Assembly: GCA_900769885.1 (NCBI GenBank)
Contig: CAAGIG010000013.1
Location: forward strand, 1 to 38,454
Origin: Rikenellaceae bacterium
GTDB lineage: Bacteria; Bacteroidota; Bacteroidia; Bacteroidales; UBA932
Length of the DNA: 38,454 nucleotides
Reading direction: 5' to 3'
Shown here: positions 16,281-24,693 of the stretch, in pieces
Numbering within the stretch: position 1 is the first letter of the stretch
Layout: the number at the start of each line of letters is the position of its first letter
Position numbers and translations under genes: made by a program
Notes under the pieces: model-generated
Databases searched by the model: none
What the model saw: only the letters and a program-made list of their open reading frames with translations
What the model was told of the DNA's origin: nothing

Positions 16281-17281
16281 GCTATATCATCTACAACTTC
16301 TCGATTTCCTCTCTTCTTCTCGACCCTTGTCAGTTGCGAACTGAATTTGATTTCGTATGTCGCGTTCTGTATCCAATAATAAATCCACGAATGGATATTC
16401 TTTGTCCAATTGCTCTACTGTGAGAATTGCTTGATTTAGCGGTAGGTTTCGGAACTCCGGCAAGGGAGTCCTCATTCAACAACAAATCCTTCCCACACAG
16501 CAGTTCCAATGTTTATTTTTCTGCAAGGTAAGTGGGTAAAATTGAAATGAGCAATAGGTGGAATTGAAGTTTTTACCTTTTTAGACATTTGGGCGCCACT
16601 CGGAATTGTTTCGGGCACGGAAAAGTGATTATATGTGGTCGGGTATGATGTTGTCATACCCGGCTTGACTGGGTATCTCAGTTATTATGCGCCAAATACA
16701 GATACCATTTTATTTCTGCTGATTCTGATACTGTATCGTTGAGCGAAAAAATGGCTGTTTTATTGCTCAGCGGTGCTTAAATCTGTATAAAATTGAAAAA
16801 TTTTGTTTCGATGAGCGAAGAGTGGAGCATATTTTCGTGCAACGAAACAATCTTTTAAGTTTAAGTAAGGATTCAAACTCTTTTATTCTTCAAACTTCAG
16901 CTGGCGCTGAATCCCTCCCACAACTTCGTTGCGGGCCCCTCCCTCTTACTGCCGAGGGTGGCAAGGTTTTCAGAATTAAAGAGTTAATGAACTAACACTG
17001 ACTCGTTTCTGTTCATTTTTGTAGTATTTGTACAATTGAGAGTTTACCGCTACTCGGAATAGGAGCTCACTAAACGCTTCGCTTAAGCGTTCGCACGCAA
17101 TTCCGGATGGCTTAAAAATGTTTCGAATAATTAGTGTTTTGTGAATCTGACCTTATGGCCTATCTTCTGCTTTACACAATAGTTTTCGATTGTAAGTATA
17201 TTCGTATCTTTTAGATACAAAAGTAGAAGAGGTCTCTCTTAGATATAATGTGTAGTACGTCGTGGGCATACTCTTATAGAT
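16281..17281. other. 1.0 kb gene-poor, inverted-repeat-rich interval
   Basis: I see no convincing gene here. Two open frames on the - strand (16287-16475 and 16472-16657) have no recognisable start context or clear family. The interval holds several inverted repeats: 16740-16769 (11 of 12 pairs), 16803-16810 with 16843-16850 (8 of 8), the multi-branched element 16876-16985, and 17073-17091 (7-bp stem, 5-base loop). Base composition changes abruptly at about 16905-16965, which is C/G-rich within AT-rich flanks. It may be decayed mobile DNA or carry structured RNA. Confidence 0.6.
16876..16985. other. 110-base multi-branched inverted-repeat element
   Basis: The outer arms 16876-16889 and 16972-16985 are complementary at 13 of 14 positions. 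Inside are hairpins TTCAGC-TGGC-GCTGAA (16896-16911), CCCACAAC-TTC-GTTGCGGG (16917-16935, one mismatch), and CCCTC/GAGGG (16941-16945 with 16954-16958). The transcribed strand is unknown. It could be a structured RNA, a small non-autonomous repeat, or a recombination remnant. Confidence 0.5.
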
Positions 17282-17318
17282 AAAAAAAGGTAACCCATTT
17301 ATTGTGGGTTACCCTTTT
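17282..17318 (-). terminator. intrinsic terminator of the adhesin-like gene
   Basis: A perfect 9-bp stem (GGTAACCCA at 17289-17297 with TGGGTTACC at 17305-17313) with a 7-base loop. On the - strand it is followed by seven T's (17288-17282). It lies 35 bases past the stop of the - strand gene. The + side also ends in CTTTT, so it may act in both directions. Confidence 0.9.
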
Positions 17319-17347
17319 AAGATATGTCTTATTATTAGGCTGATTTA

Positions 17348-20300
17348 TTATTTACGGCCAACCAACTCTTCGCGAATGTTGGCACCTGTACTTGTGTTAT
17401 TCCAAGTAACAGTAACATTCGTTGCTGAACAATTTGTGATGTTACTTGTTGCCCATCCGTTTAATGCACAACCTGTGATTTGACCTGCATCCCTTCCTGC
17501 ATCGATTTTAACATCTTTTGCACTACAATCTTTTATGAAGGCATTATGTTCTGCAAGGATACCTGCAATTGATCCGGCTTTATCTCCGTTAGCCTCATCA
17601 TTTACAGATGTACAGCTAATTGTCGAATTAGATACGTGACAGTTTTCAACAGTTCCAATAAGGTATCCAACGATAGCAGCACAGTTGTGATGTCCTTTAA
17701 TTGTGGCATTAGAGACCTTAACATTTTTAATAACGGCTTTAGATGCTTCAACCCATCCGAATAGACCTGAAGAATAATTCTTACCAACTTCGTTAGAAGA
17801 ATCCACTTTTAGATTTGAGATTGTATGGTTTTTACCATCAAAAACTCCATTAAATGTGGTTGCACCGGTTTGTCCGATAGGTTTCCAGTCAATATTTTTG
17901 AGGTCAATATCGTTAGCAAGAATAACAGTTTCTCCTTTAAATTCATTCTTATTTATATTAACTTCGTTAGCTACCCATTGAAGGCCTGCTGCAGATGATA
18001 TGCTATATTTGTTCTCACCAATCTGCATAACACCTTCGCTAATAATTTGTGATGTTAATCCATCTATGATCAGTTTTCCATTACCTTCTTGATCATATGC
18101 CTTACCTGTAATATTGTTATCTGATAGGTCAACACCTTCTACATTAGTTTTTAGCTTTCCGGTGAATGAACATTTTGTGAAGGTTACAGTTGTTCCGTTT
18201 TGATTGTGCCATACTCCTGCGATACCTCCGATTTCTTCTGCGGAGTCAATATCATCAGCTGCATATATCTCAACATCTCCTGATGATGAACAATTTACAA
18301 AGTTGTTTCCGTAGTGTGCTATACCGAATAGACCTCCTACGTCACAGGTTGAACCTTTTACATCGATATTAGAAGTGATATTTGTGAAAGAGTGTCCACC
18401 TTCGCCATTGAAACCAACTACACCACCTACATATGTTCTATATGCAGTACCATTTTCTGTTGAGTTTGCAGTAATAAAGCTTGTTTCGTCAACGTTGATT
18501 GTGATGTTTTCCCAATTTGCGTATGCGTTTTTACCACCAATACCACCAACATATGACATTCCTTTTACCTCAACGTGGCCTGTTAGCTCAATGTTTGTGT
18601 ATTTTGATGTATAAGGATTTCCAGATACAACTCCAACATTTAGGCGACCTGAAACTTTTGCGTTTCTGATTTTTAAGTTTTTGATTTCTCCGCTATTTGT
18701 GTTTGCAAACAATCCTACTGTACTATTGTAACCAGAGATTAGAAGGTTTGAAATAGTGTTATTTTGTCCATCAAATGTTCCTTGAAATGCTGTTGGATTT
18801 CCAATGGGAGTCCATTCTTCGTTATTTAGATCTATATCTTTTGTAAGAACAACGGTGTATCCGATAAAGCTATTACCATTATTAACTTCTTGAGCAAATG
18901 CTTTTAGTTCTTCGATAGAACTTATTTCATAAACTTCCTTTTCTCCATAAACAAGCTTACCATCTACATAAACTCTTGCATTTGGTTGTGTTTTGTCTTT
19001 CTTAACATTCCAAAGGGTGTTTTGACTTATCGAACCTTTATCAAAACCTTCTGATGTACTCTTGTTGATAAATATTTCAGCTGGTGCTAATTCAGTGTCT
19101 ATTTCAATGGCTGCTTTTCCTGCTACATTAGCAGTTGCTCTGAAGGAGCAATTATTAAATGTTGTACTATTCCATTCATCTCCGTTCTCCCTATATATAA
19201 GGGCAGCTTTACCAGCAGAATTGAATGTACAATTGTTGAATGTGGCATTTTTTGAACCATATGTCCATACATTGTACGAGTCTGATGATTCTTGTTCAAA
19301 TGTACAATTTTCAAAAGTGGAAACTTTTGCATATAGGAATGGTTGACCAATAATTGTACAATTTTCGAAGGTTTCTGTTTCAGAATGTTTGAAACCTGAG
19401 TAATTAACATTGTTAAATTTAAGAGTTACATTATTGAATGCTACATTTATATTAGAGGTAATTGCTTCATGGTCAGAGTTCTGCATATCAATAACAATAC
19501 CTTCTTCGATACCAATTATTTCAAATGTTTTTTCTGCAACCGACGAGGGCCAAACATAGTCAACGGTATTAGCTTTAGTTGTGCTGCCTTGTTTTGCCAA
19601 TCTAATTAGACCACCTTGTTGAAGAGCTTTGTTGAAGTCTTCTTGAGTTGTGACTGGAGATGTGTAATTAATATCTCCGGCAAATCTTTCATCGATAACA
19701 ACGTTGAAGTCGGTTGTGGTGGTAAGGATATTACCAACGATGTTTGTGCGGTAGTTTCTTTGAACAGGGATGTTGTACCACTCACGAGTTACATTTTCGT
19801 TGTTAGTGGTCATTTTTGCTCTAACGGTGGTTTTCTCGTTTACCAATAGGTAGTTCATTGAAATCCATTTGTAATCCTTATTATTAACATTAAGAACATC
19901 AGATGGGATATCATTTTTAGAAAGTCTTAGTGTTGTAGGGATTCCAGTGACTGCTCCGTATTCATTTAGAAGGTTGAAACTTGTGTAAACACCTTCAACT
20001 TCAATAGCTGTTTCAGTGATTTCAATACCAGAATTTGCTGCCCAATCGTAGTCCAATGTTGCTACGTTTAATTGTGCGAAAGGACGGGTAAGGTTTACAG
20101 TTTCGGTTTTAGGACCTTCGACTGTGTATCCTAATCTGTTAGCGTAGAATGCGTCTAGGTTTTCGTTATTAGCTTTTACGCCAGAATATTGAACATTTAC
20201 AACTCCATTTTCAGCATCAAATGTGTATGGAGAATCTGCTGCTTCTGCCCAGAATACGATGTCATAAGTAACACCGGTTACCAATGGTAGGCTTACGGTT

Positions 20301-20554
20301 GCAGTTTTGTTGTCGATGTTATAGCCAGTAGTTTCTGTAAGCGCTGGGCGATATACTCCACCTTGGTAAACAGCTACATAAAGTTTTGATACTGTTGTTC
20401 CGTCAGAGATAGCACGAGTGCCCATTTCGGGAGTGGCGATGTTGAATGTCACCATATCTCCGTTTTCTGAGATGTAAAAATCTTCGTTTTTGTTACATCC
20501 AGAGAGAAGAATCATAGCTGCCATAGCAACTAGTGAAAGGAAATACTTTCTCAT
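17348..20554 (-). CDS. Mfa-like / GLUG beta-helix surface lipoprotein
   Basis: A 1068-residue lipoprotein with lipobox LLSGC (Cys20) followed by NKNEDFY, an acidic context fitting surface export. Residues about 28-290 resemble the Bacteroidota fimbrillin/Mfa-like N-terminal domain (DUF6562 type): a VTFNIATPEMGTRA start, LTRPFAQLNV, VPVQRN-like strand IPVQRNYRTNIVGN. Residues about 300-535 are an Asn-rich parallel beta-helix (repeats of FENCTF, FNNCTF, FNNCSF). Two tandem homologous blocks follow (about 540-790 and 835-1060). Each opens with DIDL..W.PIG...F.G.FDG.N.TISNL and continues with GLUG-type turns such as VGGIGG and VGGVVGF. The C-terminus NIREELVGR closes the helix. It is monocistronic with its own terminator. 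The likely role is adhesion or matrix binding, which is an inference. Confidence 0.82.
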   Translation of the reverse strand: MRKYFLSLVAMAAMILLSGCNKNEDFYISENGDMVTFNIATPEMGTRAISDGTTVSKLYVAVYQGGVYRPALTETTGYNIDNKTATVSLPLVTGVTYDIVFWAEAADSPYTFDAENGVVNVQYSGVKANNENLDAFYANRLGYTVEGPKTETVNLTRPFAQLNVATLDYDWAANSGIEITETAIEVEGVYTSFNLLNEYGAVTGIPTTLRLSKNDIPSDVLNVNNKDYKWISMNYLLVNEKTTVRAKMTTNNENVTREWYNIPVQRNYRTNIVGNILTTTTDFNVVIDERFAGDINYTSPVTTQEDFNKALQQGGLIRLAKQGSTTKANTVDYVWPSSVAEKTFEIIGIEEGIVIDMQNSDHEAITSNINVAFNNVTLKFNNVNYSGFKHSETETFENCTIIGQPFLYAKVSTFENCTFEQESSDSYNVWTYGSKNATFNNCTFNSAGKAALIYRENGDEWNSTTFNNCSFRATANVAGKAAIEIDTELAPAEIFINKSTSEGFDKGSISQNTLWNVKKDKTQPNARVYVDGKLVYGEKEVYEISSIEELKAFAQEVNNGNSFIGYTVVLTKDIDLNNEEWTPIGNPTAFQGTFDGQNNTISNLLISGYNSTVGLFANTNSGEIKNLKIRNAKVSGRLNVGVVSGNPYTSKYTNIELTGHVEVKGMSYVGGIGGKNAYANWENITINVDETSFITANSTENGTAYRTYVGGVVGFNGEGGHSFTNITSNIDVKGSTCDVGGLFGIAHYGNNFVNCSSSGDVEIYAADDIDSAEEIGGIAGVWHNQNGTTVTFTKCSFTGKLKTNVEGVDLSDNNITGKAYDQEGNGKLIIDGLTSQIISEGVMQIGENKYSISSAAGLQWVANEVNINKNEFKGETVILANDIDLKNIDWKPIGQTGATTFNGVFDGKNHTISNLKVDSSNEVGKNYSSGLFGWVEASKAVIKNVKVSNATIKGHHNCAAIVGYLIGTVENCHVSNSTISCTSVNDEANGDKAGSIAGILAEHNAFIKDCSAKDVKIDAGRDAGQITGCALNGWATSNITNCSATNVTVTWNNTSTGANIREELVGRK

Positions 20555-20622
20555 AATAGATTGGTTTTAAATTAGTTGTGTGTTATTTGAATTTATGTGT
20601 TTCGTTTTTGTGAAATTATCTA

Positions 20623-20630
20623 CAAAACTA
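20623..20630 (-). promoter_or_regulatory. putative -7 element of the adhesin-like gene
   Basis: On the - strand this reads TAGTTTTG, fitting TAnnTTTG, about 69 bases upstream of the ATG at 20554. No TTTG at the expected -33 spacing is clear, so support is partial. The interval between this gene and the divergent recombinase gene is about 200 AT-rich bases with no other feature seen. Confidence 0.45.
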
Positions 20631-20741
20631 AGAAATTTTTACCAATTTGCATTGAAAAATGTGGTATTTGTTTTTGTGTTTTTTGAATTTTGCAATAATT
20701 GATTTTTTGGCAAAATGATTGCATTGGAAAAAAGAATGTTT

Positions 20742-20749
20742 TAATTTTG
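20742..20749 (+). promoter_or_regulatory. possible -7 element before the recombinase gene
   Basis: TAATTTTG fits TAnnTTTG but lies only 9 bases before the ATG at 20759. It would give an almost leaderless mRNA if used, and no -33 TTTG sits at the right distance. Weak support. Confidence 0.3.
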
Positions 20750-20758
20750 TTAGAGATT

Positions 20759-21724
20759 ATGATTGGGGATTTTATCAGATATATAAAATTTGAGAGGAGG
20801 TATTCTGAGCGTACTTGTACGATTTATGAGGATGCTCTGGGTTCCTTTTATCGTTTTGTGTATGATGATAGGGCGGGAGAGGATGGTTTTGTTGCTCTTC
20901 TTTCGGAGTCGGAGGTGGTGTCGGTGTTGTCTTATTCTTTGATCAGGTCTTATGTGGCGAGGTGTTTGGAGGATGGGTTGAGTGCCCGGAGTGTGAATTT
21001 GCATCTTTCGGCTTTGAGCAGTTTTTGTTCGTGGCTGGTTTCCAAGGGGGTGCTTTCTTCCAATCCTGTGAGGAAGATTACCCGTCCAAAGGAGAGTCAC
21101 AGGTTGCCTGAATTTTATACTCAGAATTCGTTGGACCGTTTTTTTGAGATTCAGGGGCTCGATGGTTCTGAGGAGGCTTCACGGAATCTCCCTTTTCACA
21201 GGTATCGGAATCTGGTTATGTTGCTGGTTATTTATTCTACGGGTATGCGCCGCAGTGAGGTGGTGGGACTCAGCCGGGAGTGTTTTGATGAGCAACGGAT
21301 GGTTTTTAGAATTATTGGAAAAGGTGATAAATTGAGAGAAATTCCTGTTCCAATTTCGGTTTGTAAAGAAATTTTATTATATTTGGAGAGAATTAAGAGG
21401 GAGTTTCCATCGTTGGATGAGGGTGCTTTCTTTGTAACTGACTCGGGACAAAATATTTATCCCGAATTTGTGAATAAAGTGGTCCACGAGGAGTTGGATG
21501 GTCAGGAGGGATTTTCGGGCAAAAAGTCTCCGCACGTGCTAAGACACTCGCTTGCGACACATCTTCTCAATAATGGGGCTGATCTTAATTCGATAAAAGA
21601 GATTCTGGGACATTCCTCTCTGGCCGCGACTCAGGTTTATACCCATAACTCTTTTGAAATTTTGAAGAAAACATACATAACTGCTCATCCACGAGCAAAA
21701 AACGGAGGTAATTATGAAAATTAA
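20759..21724 (+). CDS. xerC: XerC/XerD-type tyrosine recombinase
   Basis: A 321-residue integrase-family recombinase. All catalytic residues are visible: Arg164 (TGMRRSE), Lys188 (GKGDK), His259 and Arg262 (HVLRHS), His285 (LGHSS) and the nucleophile Tyr294 (VYTH). The N-terminus has the SAM-like core-binding domain (FERRYSERTCTIYEDAL). I chose the ATG at 20759 because the frame upstream, to a TTG at 20699, adds 20 unrelated residues. In Bacteroidota a XerC gene directly upstream of hpf is a conserved pair, and this protein probably acts in chromosome dimer resolution rather than in an integrative element. Its 3' end overlaps hpf by 11 bases. Calling it XerC rather than XerD rests on that context. 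Confidence 0.85.
   Translation: MIGDFIRYIKFERRYSERTCTIYEDALGSFYRFVYDDRAGEDGFVALLSESEVVSVLSYSLIRSYVARCLEDGLSARSVNLHLSALSSFCSWLVSKGVLSSNPVRKITRPKESHRLPEFYTQNSLDRFFEIQGLDGSEEASRNLPFHRYRNLVMLLVIYSTGMRRSEVVGLSRECFDEQRMVFRIIGKGDKLREIPVPISVCKEILLYLERIKREFPSLDEGAFFVTDSGQNIYPEFVNKVVHEELDGQEGFSGKKSPHVLRHSLATHLLNNGADLNSIKEILGHSSLAATQVYTHNSFEILKKTYITAHPRAKNGGNYEN
21704..21709 (+). promoter_or_regulatory. Shine-Dalgarno of hpf
   Basis: GGAGGT lies 4 bases before the hpf ATG at 21714, inside the end of the recombinase gene. Strong sites like this are rare in the window; only rpsU has a longer one. Confidence 0.75.
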
Positions 21725-22004
21725 CGTTCAATCAATCAAATTCGACGCAGATCAGAAACTTCTTGATTTTATTGACAAAAAAGTTGGCAAACTTTCTAAG
21801 TTTTTTGACAATATCATTAGCTGTGATGTCAATCTTACATTGCAACCTGATCACAAGAAAAGCGTGAAGATTATTTTAGGCATCCCCGGTGATGACATTG
21901 TTATCGAACGTACTGCTGATACTTTTGAAGATGCAGTTGTAGATTGTGTAGATGTGCTTCAAGATCAAATTATCAAAATCAAAGAGAAAAGATTTGGCAA
22001 ATAG
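21714..22004 (+). CDS. hpf: ribosome hibernation promoting factor, short form
   Basis: A 96-residue HPF/RaiA (YfiA) family protein: starts MKINVQSIKFDADQKLLDFI, contains KVGKLSKFFDNI and ends with DVLQDQIIKIKEKR. It binds the 30S decoding region in stationary or stressed cells and inactivates or dimerises ribosomes. It has only the N-terminal S30AE domain and lacks the C-terminal dimerisation domain of long HPF. The ATG at 21714 overlaps the recombinase gene by 11 bases and has a clear Shine-Dalgarno. In many Bacteroidota the pair is followed by tRNAs and tuf; here it is followed by a hairpin and the convergent lplA. Confidence 0.92.
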   Translation: MKINVQSIKFDADQKLLDFIDKKVGKLSKFFDNIISCDVNLTLQPDHKKSVKIILGIPGDDIVIERTADTFEDAVVDCVDVLQDQIIKIKEKRFGK

Positions 22005-22044
22005 CCGGATAGAATAAAAACTTCATAACTTAATTTTAATGGTT

Positions 22045-22080
22045 CAGCCGTCGGTTCAGTTTTTGAATCGGCGGCTGTTT
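22045..22080 (+). terminator. hairpin between hpf and lplA
   Basis: A 14-bp stem (22045-22058 with 22064-22077, including two G-T pairs) with a 5-base GTTTT loop, followed by TTT. The stem is strong but the T-tract short. It lies between two convergent genes and is probably the hpf terminator. Confidence 0.7.
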
Positions 22081-22088
22081 ACATTATA

Positions 22089-23084
22089 CTATATGAGATT
22101 TTTAGTGAGTTCTTCGAGGATATCTTCTCCGAAATATTCTTTCAGTGGGAATTGGCTGAGTCTCTCCTTGATTGCGGAGTAGGTGTGTTGTGTCCCTTCG
22201 AGGGCTTGACATATATCAGATGTGGGACGGATAAAGAAGTAGTCGCCAAGTATCTGACATTTAGTTATGTAGCCATCTTTTACATCTACGAAAGTCTCAA
22301 AGAATCCGCAAGGTAGTTTGAATTTGCCGGTAAGTCGGAATTTGGGACTTTTGCCGAAGTTCCACTCCTGTGTGGCATATTTTGTGTCGCGCAGGGTGGT
22401 GATTTCTTCTGTTTCTGCGGGGGTGTAGTCTCTGAGTTCCAATCCTTGCTCTGTGTGTGAGAGCATATATTCTTTGAGGTATTGGATAAATTCTTCGACA
22501 TTCATTTGTTTCTCTTGGGGCAGATGCTCCGATATGTTGGTTACTCTGGAGACATTGGACTGGACACTTTTGCCGATGAATTTTTCGGGTCTGGTATTAA
22601 GGGCTGCGCTAAGGGAACTTACTGAGGCTTTGAACAGGAGTGTTCCGTGTTGGAGCACTCTGTTGTTGTGGATGCAGACTGCATTGCCCGAAAATTTCTT
22701 ACCATTTATTACAAGATCGTTTCTACCCTGGAGTTCTGCTTCTATGCCGAGGTTGCGGAGTGCAGCCAATATCGGGGCGGTGAACCGTTTGAACATTGCA
22801 GAGGTATCCTCTCCTTCGATTTTCTCTCCTACGAAAGTGTAGTTTATGTTGCCAAGGTCGTGAAATACAGCACCTCCTCCGGTAAGTCTTCTTACTACCG
22901 GGATGTTGTTTTCGCGTATGTATTCTCCGTTGATTTCAGCGAGTGCGTTCTGGTTTTTCCCGACAATTACAGAGGGTGCATTGCGCCAAAGTCTGAATAC
23001 CGGTTCGGAGAAACTCTTCAATAAGTATTCTTCAGCTGCAAGGTTGTAGTAAGGGTCGGTGGTTTTATCTATGAAACAGAGCAT
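22089..23084 (-). CDS. lplA: lipoate--protein ligase
   Basis: About 331 residues of the LplA family, which activates lipoate with ATP and attaches it to a lysine of lipoyl domains (pyruvate or 2-oxoacid dehydrogenases, glycine cleavage H protein). Visible are WRNAPSVIVGKNQN, the signature VVRRLTGGGAVFHDLGNINYTF core, NGKKFSGNA with the conserved lysine, and a C-terminal accessory domain (EWNFGKSPKF). I start it at ATG 23084 (MLCFIDKTTDP), which matches family N-termini. An ATG at 23129 would add 15 residues and deepen the overlap with the upstream gene from 16 to 61 bases. Last gene of obg-PAP2-lplA. Confidence 0.9.
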   Translation of the reverse strand: MLCFIDKTTDPYYNLAAEEYLLKSFSEPVFRLWRNAPSVIVGKNQNALAEINGEYIRENNIPVVRRLTGGGAVFHDLGNINYTFVGEKIEGEDTSAMFKRFTAPILAALRNLGIEAELQGRNDLVINGKKFSGNAVCIHNNRVLQHGTLLFKASVSSLSAALNTRPEKFIGKSVQSNVSRVTNISEHLPQEKQMNVEEFIQYLKEYMLSHTEQGLELRDYTPAETEEITTLRDTKYATQEWNFGKSPKFRLTGKFKLPCGFFETFVDVKDGYITKCQILGDYFFIRPTSDICQALEGTQHTYSAIKERLSQFPLKEYFGEDILEELTKNLI

Positions 23085-23680
23085 TGCTGATTGTGTTTTT
23101 TGAGGTAAATGTTCCACACTTTTTCCCAAAGTTTATAGATAAGGTATGCTATTATTGCTCCGAGAATCAGTCCGCAGAGGACATCTGTGAAGAAGTGTCT
23201 GGCAAGGTATATTCTGCTGAATCCTATAATTATGGACCAACTGACCAGTGTGATTGTGTACCATTTTCTTCTGAAAATGAGGGAAGTAAGTACCGCCAGG
23301 CACATTGAGTTGGCTGCGTGTGCTGAGGGGAAGGTGTAGAGTCCCCCTTTGCCGTCAGGTAACCACATCAGGGGCCCTGTTATCGGGTCGTGTCCGGGAC
23401 GGAGTCTTTCTGTGGTGTTTTTCAATAAGTTGCAAATCTGGTCTGTCAGACCGAATGCTACCAGAATGGCGCCTATTCCTATAAGAGCAGCTACCCAACC
23501 TTTAATTTGTGGTTTGCCATACCATTTGGGGAAGAACATTGCTGCTGCCATTGCCAGGTAGAGTGGAATCCATACGGTTTTGGAAGAAAAAAACAACATT
23601 ATCGCGTCCCAAAATGGGGTATGTGCACCATTTATAAAAAAGGTGATACCTCTGTCGAATTCAAAAATTGTCTCTAACAT
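23069..23680 (-). CDS. PAP2-family membrane phosphatase
   Basis: A 203-residue integral membrane protein with about five or six hydrophobic segments and all three phosphatidic-acid-phosphatase type 2 motifs: K87-NTTERLRP95, P118-SAH121 and S155-R156...H162-xxx-D166. Such enzymes dephosphorylate lipid pyrophosphates, typically undecaprenyl pyrophosphate (recycling of the cell-wall carrier) or phosphatidylglycerol phosphate. The substrate cannot be told from the sequence. Its first base coincides with the last base of obg, and its end overlaps lplA, so the three are one operon. Confidence 0.88.
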   Translation of the reverse strand: MLETIFEFDRGITFFINGAHTPFWDAIMLFFSSKTVWIPLYLAMAAAMFFPKWYGKPQIKGWVAALIGIGAILVAFGLTDQICNLLKNTTERLRPGHDPITGPLMWLPDGKGGLYTFPSAHAANSMCLAVLTSLIFRRKWYTITLVSWSIIIGFSRIYLARHFFTDVLCGLILGAIIAYLIYKLWEKVWNIYLKKHNQQCSVS

Positions 23681-24672
23681 TATTTGTTGAGTGTGGTCCA
23701 GAGAAGATCTTTCAACGCAGGGATGTTCTCTCCGGTTACAGATGAGAACATAATGGTCTTAAGATCTTTTGGAAGTTCATTCATAACGGCCTGACGAAGT
23801 TCATCATCGAGCATATCGCATTTGGAAATACCGATAATTCTCTCTTTGTCAAGAAGTTCGGGGTTGAATAATTCGAGTTCTCTCAGCAATGTCTTATATT
23901 CTGCCATTACATCTTTTGAGTCGGCAGGGATAAGGAACAATAGCATTGAGTTTCTTTCGATATGTTTCAGGAAGCGGTGTCCGAGTCCTCTTCCTTCGTG
24001 TGCCCCTTCGATGATTCCGGGAATGTCTGCCATTACGAAAGAGTGGTCATCTCTACAGGAAACGATTCCGAGATTTGGCTCAAGTGTGGTAAACGGGTAG
24101 TCTGCAATTTTGGGTCTTGCTGCTGATACTGATGAAAGAAGGGTCGATTTTCCTGCATTTGGAAAACCTACAAGTCCCACATCTGCAAGGAGTTTCAGTT
24201 CTAGAATAAACCATCCTTCGATGCCCGGCTCACCCTCTTGTGCGTATCTTGGGGTCTGGTTTGTGGCAGATTTGAAGAAATCGTTACCCATACCTCCGCG
24301 TCCACCTTTGACAAGGATTTTTTCTTCTCCTTCGTCCATTATTTCGCAAAGGATTTCACCTGTCTCTGCATCTTTTGCAACAGTTCCAAGTGGAACGGTA
24401 AGGATAATGTCTTTACCATTGGCTCCGTGGCGAAGTCCTCCGCTGCCGGCTCCACCGTGCTCAGCTTTGATGTGTTTTCTGTATTTGAGGTGGATCAGGG
24501 TCCAATATTGTGGGTCTCCTTTGAGGATGATGTGTCCACCACGACCTCCATTTCCTCCGTCAGGTCCCCCTTTGGGGATATATTTTTCTCTTCTAAGGTG
24601 TGTTGAACCGTTACCTCCATTACCTGAGGCACAAAATATTTTTACGTAGTCAATAAAGTTACTTCCAGACAT
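23680..24672 (-). CDS. obg: Obg GTPase
   Basis: A 330-residue Obg/CgtA GTPase involved in late 50S ribosome assembly and stress signalling. Domains: glycine-rich Obg fold (1-157, with GGPDGGNGGRGG), then a G domain with P-loop G169-FPNAGKS176, switch DYPFTTLEPNLG, G3 DIPGIIEGAHEGRGLGH and G4-like SKCD. It ends soon after the G domain without the C-terminal OCT extension of Firmicutes, normal for the phylum. A TATCTTTG -7 element (- strand) lies at 24694-24701. It shares one base with the next gene. Confidence 0.95.
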   Translation of the reverse strand: MSGSNFIDYVKIFCASGNGGNGSTHLRREKYIPKGGPDGGNGGRGGHIILKGDPQYWTLIHLKYRKHIKAEHGGAGSGGLRHGANGKDIILTVPLGTVAKDAETGEILCEIMDEGEEKILVKGGRGGMGNDFFKSATNQTPRYAQEGEPGIEGWFILELKLLADVGLVGFPNAGKSTLLSSVSAARPKIADYPFTTLEPNLGIVSCRDDHSFVMADIPGIIEGAHEGRGLGHRFLKHIERNSMLLFLIPADSKDVMAEYKTLLRELELFNPELLDKERIIGISKCDMLDDELRQAVMNELPKDLKTIMFSSVTGENIPALKDLLWTTLNK

Positions 24673-24693
24673 ATCCTATGTATTATAAGTTTG

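Noticed and set aside
16472..16657. 61-codon - strand open frame in the gene desert
   Set aside because: Its composition is random-looking, it has no ribosome-binding context, and it resembles no family I recognise.
21527..21545. CACGTG core as a possible parS half-site
   Set aside because: The flanks are not palindromic and it encodes the catalytic HVLRH motif of the recombinase. A similar core at about 11366 in hutU also lacks palindromic flanks.
20759..21724. Integrase of a mobile element
   Set aside because: It is directly coupled to hpf, the housekeeping position of XerC in the phylum. No attachment-site repeats, excisionase or cargo genes are seen.
24110..24649. 179-codon + strand open frame opposite obg
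   Set aside because: It is Pro/Ser-rich antisense of the Gly-rich Obg fold. Obg motifs on the - strand are unambiguous.
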